64,000 bases of DNA, taken from contig JARGXX010000037.1 of NCBI GenBank assembly GCA_030374765.1, forward strand, positions 1-64,000, read 5' to 3'. Under the pieces are notes generated by a model. It had not been told where the DNA came from and did no database searches. It worked only from the letters and a program-made list of their open reading frames with translations. Position numbers and translations under genes: made by a program. This DNA is from Agarophyton chilense (lineage: Eukaryota; Rhodophyta; Florideophyceae; Gracilariales; Gracilariaceae). Positions 18,796-29,189 of this stretch are shown piece by piece; position 1 is the first letter of the stretch, and each line of letters opens with the position of its first letter.

Positions 18796-20661
18796 TCATA
18801 TTCTCACATTAAGATCTTTCCATTCCCATTTCTGATTTGCTACGTACGGTTCACCGCATGGCCTCATCGCTAAAGACAAGGGACTCTTTCCCGCTTCGAG
18901 CCCGCTATTTAAAACAGTCAAACAATTTCCTTCGCGCCCCATAAACACACTCACGCCGTCTGGAGCAATATTAAGGTCCCAAGTCTGACTTTTCACTTTC
19001 GAATCGTCGCATTTTTTACGGTAAAGTCTGGAATCACGGCCTCGAGTTAAACACCCATCCATCAAGTGTTCACCTGATAATAAGAGTTTGGAGCTTGTGT
19101 AAACCGCGGATTGACTGCCCTGAAGATAATGGCAGGGGTAAACACCGTATAATGCATGATCCCCCTTCTCATGCAGGTGATCAAGACACCCGTTGCTTGC
19201 GTTATTTCTCATATATCCTGATGCTTGGAAGTGAGGAACCCCATCAGGACCTAGTAGTTTCGTTGCAGAGCGCAGGAGATCCGTATTAACATTCTCCAAG
19301 TACCACCTGAAAGGACGGCATTGCAATCGTTCTTTAATGTCCTCATAGAAACCCATGTCACCAATTCCCATGCCAGCCGGTAGTGGAGCCATGGAGATCT
19401 CATATAGGGGCTTATATTCCCCCATCCAGAAAGCAGCACGCAGCCGGTTTCGTGCAATCGTTCCTTCCGGAATTGTGTAAAGACTTCCTTTCCAGTATTT
19501 GTCGGAGCGGAAGACATGGCCAACTCGAGAACAAGGGGCCCATTCGATGGTGCCCCTGCAAAGCCATATTCGGAATGAAATCTCCATCTCCTCTCCCCCC
19601 CACATTTGCATTTCTGGATCATAGAACCCTAGCTTATCAAAATATGCAGTGGATAGTGATAACAAGCCTCCAGCCATAATAGGTGTCCTGACAGGCTCGG
19701 TATTGTTTTTATCGAAGGCAGTCGACAATCCCGTTTGTGTTAGACCCCATGTGTGGGTCAGAACATCTATACCACCCTTTGTGTAGGCAAAAGTATCAGC
19801 ATCAATATTGTCAATACTGGGAACCACCACGTGGTCTACACCTTTCCACCACCCCTCTGAGATCCGTCCCATCAACGGCTGCGCCCACCCAGGACCGACT
19901 TCCACATGACAATCAAGAAATGTTATTGTGCCCCCAGATGCCAGACTCGCGCCGCTGTTTCGAGCGGCCATCAGGCCATTTCTCCCCTTCAAGCGAGTCA
20001 AAACAATTTTTGGCAGCAGCGCAATATGTTGGTCCAGATCAGCACCTTCAAGCAGCCAAGGAGCACCTTCATCACTACCATCGTCGACAAGAATTATTTC
20101 ATGCAATAAAGAGCGTGGGGTTCGATTGAGAATAGAGTGAACCGAGCGAAGCAGGGTTGATAGTGGTTCGTTGTAGAACACAATGACAACAGAGGTTGTC
20201 GGCAATGCGACCATTGATCTGTAATACCATTGCTTTTCACACAATTTTGGACGAACATCGGGAAGAGGTCTGTCCAACGAAATGGAATTGGAACGCATGC
20301 GATTGAAACTAGAGTTTGAATGGGCAAGCCTCTTTTCTCTGTCTGTCTGTGAGGAAAAGTTCAAAGGAGTAGGAACCCAATGAGGCATTCCGTTCAATTC
20401 TCCAAGGCGCTTTCCATGCATATGCTCCATATCACTCGCCCCATTTCGGCGTCCAGAACGAAACCTCGAGCCGCCTTTTCGTACGTGCATTGCTGGGAGT
20501 GTTATCATTGGGATGTGCCGAATCGTTTGGAAAAAAGTTGAGAACGTCAAGTAGGCGAACAATATCAGAATTGTAACAACTGCAGCTGATGATTTGCATC
20601 TGACAGTGATGCATTTGAAGCGACGCAAGCGGCTTCTTTGTGAACGTGAAGTGTGTTTCAT
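18796..20661 (-). CDS. Polypeptide N-acetylgalactosaminyltransferase (GT27)
   Basis: 621 residues from ATG 20659-20661: a type II Golgi membrane protein with a short basic cytosolic tail and one membrane helix at about 24-44. The catalytic domain has TSVVIVFYNEPLSTLLRSVH, LVDDGSDEG, LMAARNSGA, the metal-binding D250-C-H252 (DxH) and the GalNAc-binding block beginning WGGEEMEISFRIW (354 onwards) with VGHVFR. Residues from about 480 form a ricin-type beta-trefoil lectin domain with paired Cys. The enzyme moves GalNAc from UDP-GalNAc to Ser/Thr and starts mucin-type O-glycans. All core motifs of the animal GALNT family are intact. The length is also family-typical. The gene is a single exon. A Tc1 remnant begins only 150 bp before its ATG. 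The mucin-like secreted protein at 56719 would be a natural substrate (inference). Confidence 0.93.
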   Translation of the reverse strand: MKHTSRSQRSRLRRFKCITVRCKSSAAVVTILILFAYLTFSTFFQTIRHIPMITLPAMHVRKGGSRFRSGRRNGASDMEHMHGKRLGELNGMPHWVPTPLNFSSQTDREKRLAHSNSSFNRMRSNSISLDRPLPDVRPKLCEKQWYYRSMVALPTTSVVIVFYNEPLSTLLRSVHSILNRTPRSLLHEIILVDDGSDEGAPWLLEGADLDQHIALLPKIVLTRLKGRNGLMAARNSGASLASGGTITFLDCHVEVGPGWAQPLMGRISEGWWKGVDHVVVPSIDNIDADTFAYTKGGIDVLTHTWGLTQTGLSTAFDKNNTEPVRTPIMAGGLLSLSTAYFDKLGFYDPEMQMWGGEEMEISFRIWLCRGTIEWAPCSRVGHVFRSDKYWKGSLYTIPEGTIARNRLRAAFWMGEYKPLYEISMAPLPAGMGIGDMGFYEDIKERLQCRPFRWYLENVNTDLLRSATKLLGPDGVPHFQASGYMRNNASNGCLDHLHEKGDHALYGVYPCHYLQGSQSAVYTSSKLLLSGEHLMDGCLTRGRDSRLYRKKCDDSKVKSQTWDLNIAPDGVSVFMGREGNCLTVLNSGLEAGKSPLSLAMRPCGEPYVANQKWEWKDLNVRI

Positions 20662-20812
20662 GCTGGGAAGTAATGATCCCCTTCTTTTAGGTCACTCTTC
20701 CTCAAAAGAAATCCTAATCAAGTTGAGGTTGATCACCCATTCTGGGCCCAGGAGCATCTCTACTGCCTATACGACCGGGACAACTGTCCGAAATTGATTA
20801 TTTTTTCAAAGG

Positions 20813-21885
20813 TAAAGGTTTCGAAATCATATCCCTCGCCCAGAATTTCCGAAAATTGACGTTTTGGCTACAGTAGAGCTAACGAAATCAGTGTGACAAA
20901 TTTTTGAAGTATAAATACTGTTTCAAGAACGGAACCTTTATTGCATCATATATACTCTTAACGTGATTTCAGTAGTTTCTTTTAGCTCCTTTAGAATGTA
21001 TAACCCTTAAACAGCGCTTCAGCATTGATTCTATAAAAGGATTGATGGCATTACTGTCAATCTTTTCTTTTGAGAACGTCTGTAGAAGACAGTGCCGTAT
21101 ACGGTCAACAGTAATTCGCGAAAGGGTGGTTTGCAAATTTCAAGGCTACCTTTTTTGGGCAGTTGAGTGGGTTGCAGTGTAATTTGTAGTGAAAACCACA
21201 TCAATGAATGTTAACATTTGATGGACACAAAATAAGACTATGAGTTATTTGAAATTTTAGTCGAATCTAAAAGACTCTGCAATAGAATAAAGCAGCTTAA
21301 TTGGCGCGGTATAGATCTGCAATAAGTTCCCAGCCACTATATAAGAGCTCAAATCCAGAGAACTCTTCTCTTATCCGAAAGCTATCGAACAACAACATAC
21401 AGCTTCATCATCTACATCTTCAGCCTGCATCACCATTTTCTTTTTCACGGTTCGTCAGCAAACCAACATGAACTTTATCAACCATCAACACCATCAAGAA
21501 TTACTCAACTACCGTTCCAATTATCTATCGATGTATCAATTATTTGTTTACACTATCAACTATCAACGTTTCATAGCATTTATCCAGCAATCCTTGATAC
21601 AAATTTTCGAATCAAAAACCGTATCAAATTGCCTTCCATGCTCATAAACCATTCAGAGAAACATTCTCCAAATGTTTTTGATGGAGTTGAGGTCAGGAGA
21701 GCGCACAACCCATTACATAACCGAAGTTTTTAAAGCATTAAACCACTGTTTCATATAAGTAGACTTATGCACAGGGGCATTACTTTTCTGAAAATTAAAT
21801 TCCTCCCCTGACATACAGTATCAAAATTGTCGCATATAGTTTTCTAGAACGTCATTTTACTTCTTAGACTCCATTGTACTTTTAA
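20813..21885 (-). mobile_element. Decayed Tc1 element, second copy, truncated and interrupted
   Basis: From 20813 the sequence follows the element at 12133-13435 base by base with scattered changes: the same CATATCCCTCG end, the same GACGTTTTGGCTACAGTA leader and the same transposase C-terminal region. At about 21068 it stops and resumes at about 21583, where the copy is split by an insertion. It then continues to about 21885 and ends inside the transposase gene, so the right end is lost at the junction with an LTR piece. Stops and substitutions make it older than the first copy. Confidence 0.8.
21068..21582. mobile_element. 0.5 kb insertion in Tc1 copy, LTR-like
   Basis: The insertion is defined by comparison with the intact Tc1 copy: the matched sequence breaks after CAATCTTTT and resumes at CCAGCAATCC. 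The inserted segment has TG near its left edge (21071) and CA near its right edge (21577-21578), a TATATAAGAG box near 21338 and a CT/AAC-rich stretch after it, like a promoter-bearing solo LTR. No clear target-site duplication is seen. Family unknown. Confidence 0.5.
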
Positions 21886-21904
21886 CGAATGTGTGTTTTT
21901 TCAC

Positions 21905-22192
21905 TGAAGAGTGTAGAGGTCTCGGTGCAGTGGATATCTACAGAAATCACCGCTAAAAGCGGTTGTTGTTTTGCGAGCGACGGTTCTTAGATAAGAAGAT
22001 AATGCGGAAAGCAGCCAGGTTTGTCTGAACAATGCGGAAAATACGTGAATTCACGAAGCGGATGTCTAGATGCGGCGGTACGTAATGCACACGAGTTTGG
22101 CTTGATAACCCTCGTGACAACACAAATAACCAGGTAACAGTAGAGAAAGAAACAAAAAAACAGCTCACACACACACACACACACACACACAG
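21905..22192 (-). repeat. Unit B, left copy (inverted relative to 31221-31565)
   Basis: Starting TGAAGAGTGTAGAGGTCTCGG, this stretch is the reverse complement of the sequence ending at 31565, with moderate divergence along about 280 bp. It is broken off by a CA repeat (22166-22190) and an LTR-like insertion, and resumes at 23083-23150. It is probably an end piece of an LTR in minus orientation. Confidence 0.65.
22166..22190. repeat. (CA)n microsatellite
   Basis: About 12 perfect CA units, at the boundary between unit B and the LTR-like block. The right copy of unit B has a shorter, imperfect version of the same tract. Confidence 0.9.
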
Positions 22193-23082
22193 TGTAGGAC
22201 AACGCTTGGAGCGGAGACACCACGAAGATGTTCGGGATCTTCCTCTCTTGAGAGACACGCCTCAGGTGGAGGAGACGAGTCCCATCGAAGCACAGAAACA
22301 GAGCCACTCTGGAAAGGCACGACGGAGTCGAGTGTAAGACCGAGGCCAATCCGGCAAGATATACCTAGAGTGTGTAAGTGAGCACGGCACAGTCCGGGGT
22401 GTGACCAATCCTAGGCGGAGCGGTACCACGGCGATTGTCGGAAAAGGAGCGAGGAAACACTCGTATGAGGTGGACGAGCGAGGTGAGTGGGGCGGCCACT
22501 CACGAGAGCCAAGGAGGAGAACAAGGGGAAACGGAAGCGAAACCCTATACAAGGGCGAGACTACGACAAGTGTCGGCGATTAAATATGAACCCACGGTGG
22601 TGGTAGCACTCTGGTCGACAGAGGGGTGGATGAACTAACGTGCGACGGGCGCTCACGCAGTATGCGGTGAAGACGCGCCGAAGGCGAAGAGTTCAGAGCC
22701 AAGACTCCCTCCTTGGGATCCCCCAAGAGGGTGTTTACTGGGGAGCAGTTCTAAACCTCCTAAGTAGTGTGGGGCGCTGCCCTGACAGTGGGCGCGCGCC
22801 CGAAAAATAGACACTAAATAGCGATAGTGTAGCTACATAAATACTAAAAAATACTAAATAATACTAACCATTAGGAAAATTTCGGGCCACATGTGGCACG
22901 CCTCGCACTCGAGCGTCGGGATCCTTGCAGTCCACGTGTTCCACCAGCGTGTACCCCCGGTCGTAACCGGCCGTCGGCACGCAATAGTGGTATAGCTTGT
23001 CATAGACCAAGATAGTCCTCAAGCGAGCGAAATCTCTAAGTCCTGGGAAGAAACCCCCTTGACGAACATTGCACTTCAGACA
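22193..23082 (+). mobile_element. LTR-like block 1 (solo LTR of a gypsy relative)
   Basis: It begins TGTAGGACAACGC, like the 3' LTR start TGTAGAGCAACGC at 30226, and shares blocks such as GATCTTCCTCTC and AGAGCCAAGA with it in the same order. Overall similarity is clearly lower than between the two LTRs of one young element. It sits inside unit B, which resumes at 23083. It is therefore best read as a separate solo LTR of a related family, not as the 5' LTR of the chromovirus next to it. Confidence 0.55.
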
Positions 23083-23150
23083 TCTGTAGAAAAAAGGGCG
23101 GGAAACGCGCAACAGTAGAGGGCATCCTCGTAACAAGAGCTAAAGCTCAG
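23083..23150 (-). repeat. Unit B, left copy continued
   Basis: CTGTAGAAAAA and GAAACGCGCAACAGTAGAGG with the bases that follow match the reverse complement of 31221-31285. This shows that block 22193-23082 is an insertion within unit B. Confidence 0.6.
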
Positions 23151-23718
23151 AACGGTTAACAACTGATACTATAGGTGCCGCATTGTGGTAAAACACTTTA
23201 GGATTTCTAGGACTCACGAAGATGGGGTTTTTCGGTTCGTTGGTTGTTGGTTGGCCTTCGCCGTCATCACCAGGGCCCTGCGCTCTTTAATGCGCCAAAA
23301 GGCAAAGAAAGTAATGTAAATTAAGGCATACACGGGGCGTGCCACTACATAGTTATCTAAATAATACCAAAAAAAGAATTGGTGATGGCACTTTACAGTG
23401 TACACTAAATACAGTACTTCCTAATTAAAATTCTACTGTCCCAATCTTTCCATGAAGTCATTCTTCTCATAACTTCTCGTAATCGAGTATAGCCCAAGTA
23501 ATAGCTTATGAATGCCGTTTCGCGACTTCGTAGTATTTCGATCGGTCGAACTCAGGTGCATCCAGAATGCTACAGAAAGTAAAAATCAGTTGCTCCTTTT
23601 TCAGAGAATTCGGCCCAAATTTCGAAGACCAAATTAAGTTGTTACACAAGGATCAAGAGAATATTCAAAACACGCCGCGGGAAAAAACGCCAAGCTTTGC
23701 AGTACTCCCAACCATCGT
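23151..23718. other. Gene-free retroelement debris
   Basis: No credible frame. It lies between the LTR pieces and the decayed coding stretch that starts at about 23719. A short repeat, GGTTCGTTGGTTGTTGGTTGG, is near 23232. Confidence 0.3.
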
Positions 23719-24360
23719 GTGCAAATTACACGGGTCGACTCTTATCCGTCAAGACGGATAAGTTCACTTACGCTAATGGAGAGCAACCCGGAAACCAATC
23801 TTCGAGATGAATACGAGTTCACGCGAACGGTGACCAACACACAAGATACCTCAGAAAATTTGTTAAGCTCCATCTTAAAAAGATTACACTTCGAAAAGTT
23901 CTATGTTACCACCGCCCAAAACCACGAGTTTGTTAACCCTGCGACTTGAGAAGTCATACGCGCGGCCACGGGAACGTCCCGTAAACCGGTTATTATCTCC
24001 CCCCAAACCAGAGATAGGCAGCACCAAGCACTGGAACCCTTGAATCAAATAAATATCAAACTAGTCACAGTTGCGTGAACAACCCCACAGGTTGCATTAC
24101 TAAGAACACAAAAAGGCCAAGAACTATACGAACAGGAGTTCGTTTCTGACCACATCGTGTAGCAATCTTACCATCCAGATGGTTATATTCAACACCTCAT
24201 CCGTTGTTACGATTTTGCTCCCGAAGCCAACTCAGACGAACCGGTGGAACCTCTTTTACACTTTGAAGTGGTGCAATATCATCGCCGAACGCAGACAGAC
24301 ATCCCAACAATGATTGAAAACGCCCAAGTGTAATATGGACCTTCTAGTACAGTGGCATCA
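23719..24360 (+). pseudogene. Decayed coding stretch upstream of pol (gag-like?)
   Basis: One reading frame gives protein-like sequence across 640 bases but carries stops at 23947-23949 (TGA) and at three later points. Segments such as LLSSILKRLHFEKFYVTTAQ and HPDGYIQHLIRCYDFAPEAN look like former coding sequence. There is no zinc knuckle or protease motif, so calling it gag rests only on its position before the pol frame. Confidence 0.35.
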
Positions 24361-24480
24361 ACCACAGAAATGGATGACAAAAAAAGAAACAGGCTCCTGA
24401 AACATCCTACCAACGGAATACTTTGAACAAGCTAAGCTTTGTTTCTTTTCGATTCAATCGAAGAAACAACGACAATGTAG

Positions 24481-27400
24481 TATAGGGGATCCGAGCGGGT
24501 TGTCGCGGAAGACGGTGAGCATACGACTGCAGCTCCACACGCTGAACACTTTAAACCTCAGGAGGTTACGGCCCCTATCAAAGGAGCAGACCAGGCGGAT
24601 CCTGTTCAGGAATTGGGAAAATGGGATCTCAACCATGTACCCGCATCTCATCGGGAGAAGCTGAGGCACATGCTTCGTGAATTTACCCCCATGTGGGATG
24701 GTTCCCTTGGAACTATTGGGATTACAGAACACCGCATCGACTTGTTACCGAACACTCGGCCTATTGCCCAACACCCTTACAGGGCTGGACCGAAAGCTCG
24801 GGAAGAGGAGAAATTTCAGGTGGAGAAGATGCTTAAAGCGGGCGTAATTGAACCTGCCCAGTCCGCTTGGGCCTCACCAGTGGTGTTAGTTCCGAAACCG
24901 GATGGATCGTGGCGTTTCTGCATCGATTACAGACGCCTGAACGAGGTAACCATTAAGGATGTGTACACGATCCCTCGGATGGACGAATACATCGACTCCC
25001 TTGGGAGCGCTACTGTTTTCTCTACCCTCGACGCCAATTCGGGCTACTGGCAAGTCCCTATTAGGGAGGAAGATCGAGACAAAACGGCTTTCGTGTGTCA
25101 TCAAGGACTTTTCCGATTCCGGAGGATGCCTTTTGGGTTGACAAATGCCCCCGCAACGTTTCAACGGGCGATAGACATTCTGTTGGCTCCCTTCAAGTGG
25201 AGGCCGTGTCTAGTGTATTTAGACGACATTATTGTCCTCTCCAACAACCTGGATGATCACCTCGAACACGTCAGGGACGTAATGAAGATACTCCGCGACG
25301 CGGGAATCACCTTGAAACTCAAGAAGTGCGAGTTTTTCACCGATTCGGTTAAATATCTGGGTCATATCATCCGTCCCGGACAGCTTTCAATCGATGAAGT
25401 ACGAGTGAAATCCTTGAAGGAAGCAAAACACCCGAAAACTCAAACGGAGTTGCGATCCTTCTTAGGTCTGTGTAACGTGTATCGCCGATTCGTCCCGAAC
25501 TTTGCGGATATTGCCACCCCCCCTCAACAGGCTCCTGACGAAGGGACAACCAGTTGAACTGGAACCCTTTGGCGACGCGGAAGCGTCTGCCTTCACGGCA
25601 CTGGTGAATGCCGTAACATCACCGCCAATCTTGGCCCTACCCAATCCTGGGCTCCCTTACGAAGTGGACACCGATGCTAGTGCAAACCAAGTAGGGTGTG
25701 CACTGTTCCAATCCTCTGAGGATGGTGAACGTCACCCTATTGGGTACTGGTCACGTTCCCTGAATGTCCATGAAAGGAACTACTCGGTCTCCGAGAAAGA
25801 ATGTTTAGCCGTTGTGTGGGCCTTGGCCACACTTCGCCCCTATCTGATGGGTACTCGTTTCAAAGTCCATACGGACCACGCATGCTTGCGTTGGCTCCTG
25901 GAGATCTCCGAACCCTCGGGCCGCCTTATGCGCTGGCGTCTCCGACTGTCGGAATTCGACTTGGAGATCCTGTACAAGAAAGGGAAGCTGAACACTCAGG
26001 CTGATGCACTATCCCGCTTGGGAACCACAGCGGAAACGGAACCCTACGAGGACGATGACATCCCATGCTTTATGGAATCGGACCTCGAGGGAGGAGCTCA
26101 ACCGCTGACGGATGATGTTTGTGACGATATACTCGTCAACGAGAGTCTGGATTCGCCGACCGGCTCTTTTATACCTATCTCTCCAGAGGAGATGATACGC
26201 GAGCAACAGATCGACCCATTCTGTACACGGATTCGGGCGCGCCTCAACGGAGGATTTCAGTTACCTTTCGAGGACGACGATCAGGGTTACCTAATCAGGA
26301 CCGTTGGACCTCGCCCGAGGATAGTGGTGCCGCACACCCTACAACAGAGGGTATTACACCTCACTCACTATTTGAAGGTTGGCGCCCACCCCGGGGGAAG
26401 AAAACTGTACCTCACGTTGAGAAGGGACTTTTACTGGCCGGCAATGGCATTCGATTGTTACGCCGTCAAACGGGCCTGCACCAATTGCGCCAAGAATGAC
26501 GTCAAACTTCGGAAGCACTCTAAGAAGTTGACGCTGTTCCCGGCACGGGCTCCACTCGAATTCGTGGCCATAGACATCCTAGGGGAGTTTATCAGAACGC
26601 CCCGAGGTCATCGGTATCTGCTTGTCATTTCTGATAGATTCTCTAAGTTAACGAGAACTGTGCCGCTGAAGCGGATCACCGCCGCTACCGTCGCGCAAGC
26701 GTTCGTGACCCATTGGGTGTTCGTATATGGACCGCCGGTGCAGTTGTTATCCGACAACGGAGGACAATTCGCATCAAAGTTCTTTCAGGATGTATGTCGA
26801 ATCCTTGATGTAAGGAATTTATTTGTTACTACGTATCACCCTCAGGGGAATGGCCAGGTGGAGAGGTTTAACCGCACGATACTCAACGCTTTGAGATCGT
26901 ATGTTGCGGATCACCCCAAAAATTGGGACTTGTACACAGACGCTATCACGTATGCATACAACACCCAGGTACATCGGGTTACATCTTTATCCCCATTCGA
27001 ACTGGTACTGTCGAGGACACCGCCGCCGGTCGCCATCGAGGCTCAACCGACGCTGTCGACGTACCCGTCACCGGGATTGTACCGAGAAGCCTGGAAGGAG
27101 TGGCTTACAAAGATGGTGCCGATAGCCCGGAAAGCAATGGACAAAGCTCAACGCGCCTACAAGAAGGACTTTGACAATCGGGTTCGTAAACCTCTACCTC
27201 AGGTGGAGCCCGACGACTTCGTCTTCCTTCGAAATGAATACTACAATCCTGAAAAGGAACGTAGGCACAAGCTTTCGCCAATTGTGGACGGACCCTATCG
27301 GGTGGTTTCTGTAGACCCGGACACGGTGGTATTGGATATCGCTAACCGCCACGAACGGATCTCCAGGGACCGCATCACACGAGCGCCCAACCCAAATGTG

Positions 27401-28039
27401 GAAGTGGTGTCGGCACCAACGCCCTCCACAGGGGATGATTCAACGGAAGTTAACCCGTCAGGCGGAGATTCGAACACCCGCCCCGTTATACTTCTGCACC
27501 CGGAACGTGGTTTAACCGACCTACCGGAAACTTCGGATATTCCCCAACCTGGGCCCGCTCCCTCAAGGGCCCAGCCAACGAACTCTTACAGAGTTACTCC
27601 CCCACCGGAGGTAGTCAAGCCTCCTGGCTCTCCGCCTAAGGAGGGGGAGGAGGACTTAGTTCCTTCGCAGAACGATGTTTCGGCGTCAGCCAGTCGCCCT
27701 AACAGGGAATCTAGTTCTCACAGTGAGACGGCGAGCCCGACCGAGCCGGCGACAGAGAAGTCACAACCCCAGCGTATGGGTAGCGACATCACCGCCGACC
27801 CAGCCGAGCACGACGTCAGAAAAGATGACGAAAACCCGCCTAGGGAGAGTCGTGTGGAGAACTCCGCACCCGGAACGCCTATAGAGCCGACGATCACCCG
27901 CCGCCGCGGAAGAGACACTGAGGTGTCGCACACTCAAACCCCGCTTTCTCGGGAACGAGCTGTGTCAGCGGACCCGCACGGGGAAGATCTCGACGACGAG
28001 GTTGACCAAATTTGGCTCTCCGTTATGGAATGGGAATAG
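24481..28039 (+). pseudogene. Ty3/gypsy chromovirus pol: RT, RNase H, integrase
   Basis: The frame is open from 24481 after a TAG, with no good ATG at its start, so the 5' part (gag and protease) is missing or decayed. Reverse transcriptase runs to about 25510 with VLVPKPDGSWRFCIDYRRLN, LDANSGYWQVPI, FGLTNAPATFQ and the catalytic YLDD. At a C7 run (25517-25523) one extra C shifts the frame; the rest follows in another frame to 28039: RNase H (YEVDTDASANQVG, HTDHACLRWL), the integrase HHCC zinc finger and the D,D,E core (FVAIDILG, LLSDNGGQF, GNGQVERFNRT), and a long Pro-rich tail. Apart from this slip the gene is intact over 3.5 kb, so the copy is young or the extra C is an assembly error. Confidence 0.88.
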
Positions 28040-28538
28040 GAACTCCTATGGAGACACTGGAACCCTCAGGAATGGGAAAGAAATGAGTGAGACCCGTCGG
28101 GGACAGCTCAGAAGAGTGCTAGCGCGTGTCTAAAGCGCCACCTCATATCCGCTTGCGGAGTGGCAACCGGCGCCCGCGCATTTATGTGGCCCACGTCGAA
28201 TGGCACCGAGCCAATCAAAAGGCTCTGACGACCAACCGTCGCGCAAACCGCCTCCGTCGCACGGCGCGTTGCACAAGAGCAACCTTCGTCCCCGTAGCTC
28301 GGGTTGACGTTGAAGTCTCACCCCCCTGAGATTGGAGACGCTACGGCGTCGCGGTTTCTCAACCGTCACGGAATCTAAGAATACCGTTGTTATCAGGAAG
28401 ATCTCAGATTTAAGAAGAACCCAAAACTGGGCCGTTTTGACTCCGTAGACGGAAGTTACAACGTAGCCCACAGGCCACTCGGCGCCGTTTGGACGAAGTG
28501 CTGAGACCCGCTCGCAACACGGAAAAGAACCCACCGGG
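28040..28538 (+). other. Linker between pol and chromodomain
   Basis: No clean frame. It holds one copy of a 28-base repeat (about 28146-28173), whose second copy is at about 29391-29418. It probably was once part of the integrase C-terminal region. Confidence 0.3.
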
Positions 28539-28829
28539 GTGTCTCTAGACCCTACGTTGACACCCTCAAGGGAACTAGAGCGTTCCAAGATGGAAGAGAA
28601 GCCCGAACAGGGAAAAGTGTACCCGCAGGAATTCGTTATCGATCGCATCGTGCGTCACATCTACACCCCCGAGGGAGAAGTTCGCTACCAAGTCCGATGG
28701 TACGGATTCTCGCCTGATGAGGATACAGTGGAACCCATTGAGCACCTTCCGAGGTCTAAGGTTTTATCCTATCACCAACGCGCTCGGGTAACCTTGCCTC
28801 CAAGTCTGGATCGTGCCCAAGTCGGGTAA
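28539..28829 (+). CDS. Chromodomain of the gypsy element
   Basis: A short frame with a chromodomain: FVIDRIVRHIYT, a strand turn, then VRYQVRWYGFSPDEDTVEPIEHL, with the aromatic residues of the methyl-lysine cage partly kept. In chromoviruses this domain sits at the integrase C-terminus and directs insertion to heterochromatin. Here it is in a different frame from pol, after about 500 bases of weakly coding sequence (28040-28538), so the link to pol is either frameshifted or spliced. The piece from 28591 (ATG in SKMEEKPEQ) could also be read as a separate small protein. Confidence 0.75.
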   Translation: MSLDPTLTPSRELERSKMEEKPEQGKVYPQEFVIDRIVRHIYTPEGEVRYQVRWYGFSPDEDTVEPIEHLPRSKVLSYHQRARVTLPPSLDRAQVG

Positions 28830-28989
28830 GCCACCACGGGAACTGGTGTGGATGGGACCTCGAAGTGAGGAAGATGTTGGACCTCTGAAGAGGAATTGAG
28901 GAGAGTATCCCGAAGAACACGTATTGAGAGGGAATGTCTACTGGCCCTCGGCCTAGCGCCGTTAACCGGGGAACAAAACACCGGTTATC

Positions 28990-29185
28990 GGGACAGTTTA
29001 TGATGAAAAAGAAAAGGAAAAGAAGACCCACGAAGTGGAGAAGAAGATTAAGAAGAAGATTGGACCCTAGGAAGGGAAGAAGATGAAGACGAAGATGAAG
29101 ACGAAGATGAAGAAGGTCCTAAGAAGGAAGAAGAAAAGAAGTAGAAGTTAAGATCCTAGGAAGGAAGAAGAAAAGAAGTTATGCA
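28990..29185 (+). repeat. Purine-only tract with GAAGATGAAGAC repeats
   Basis: Nearly 200 bases of almost pure A and G with a 12-base tandem unit (GAAGATGAAGAC, about three copies near 29070-29105). It lies just after the chromodomain frame. It could be an ancient polypurine tract region of the element or simple-sequence expansion. Confidence 0.6.
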
Positions 29186-29189
29186 AATA

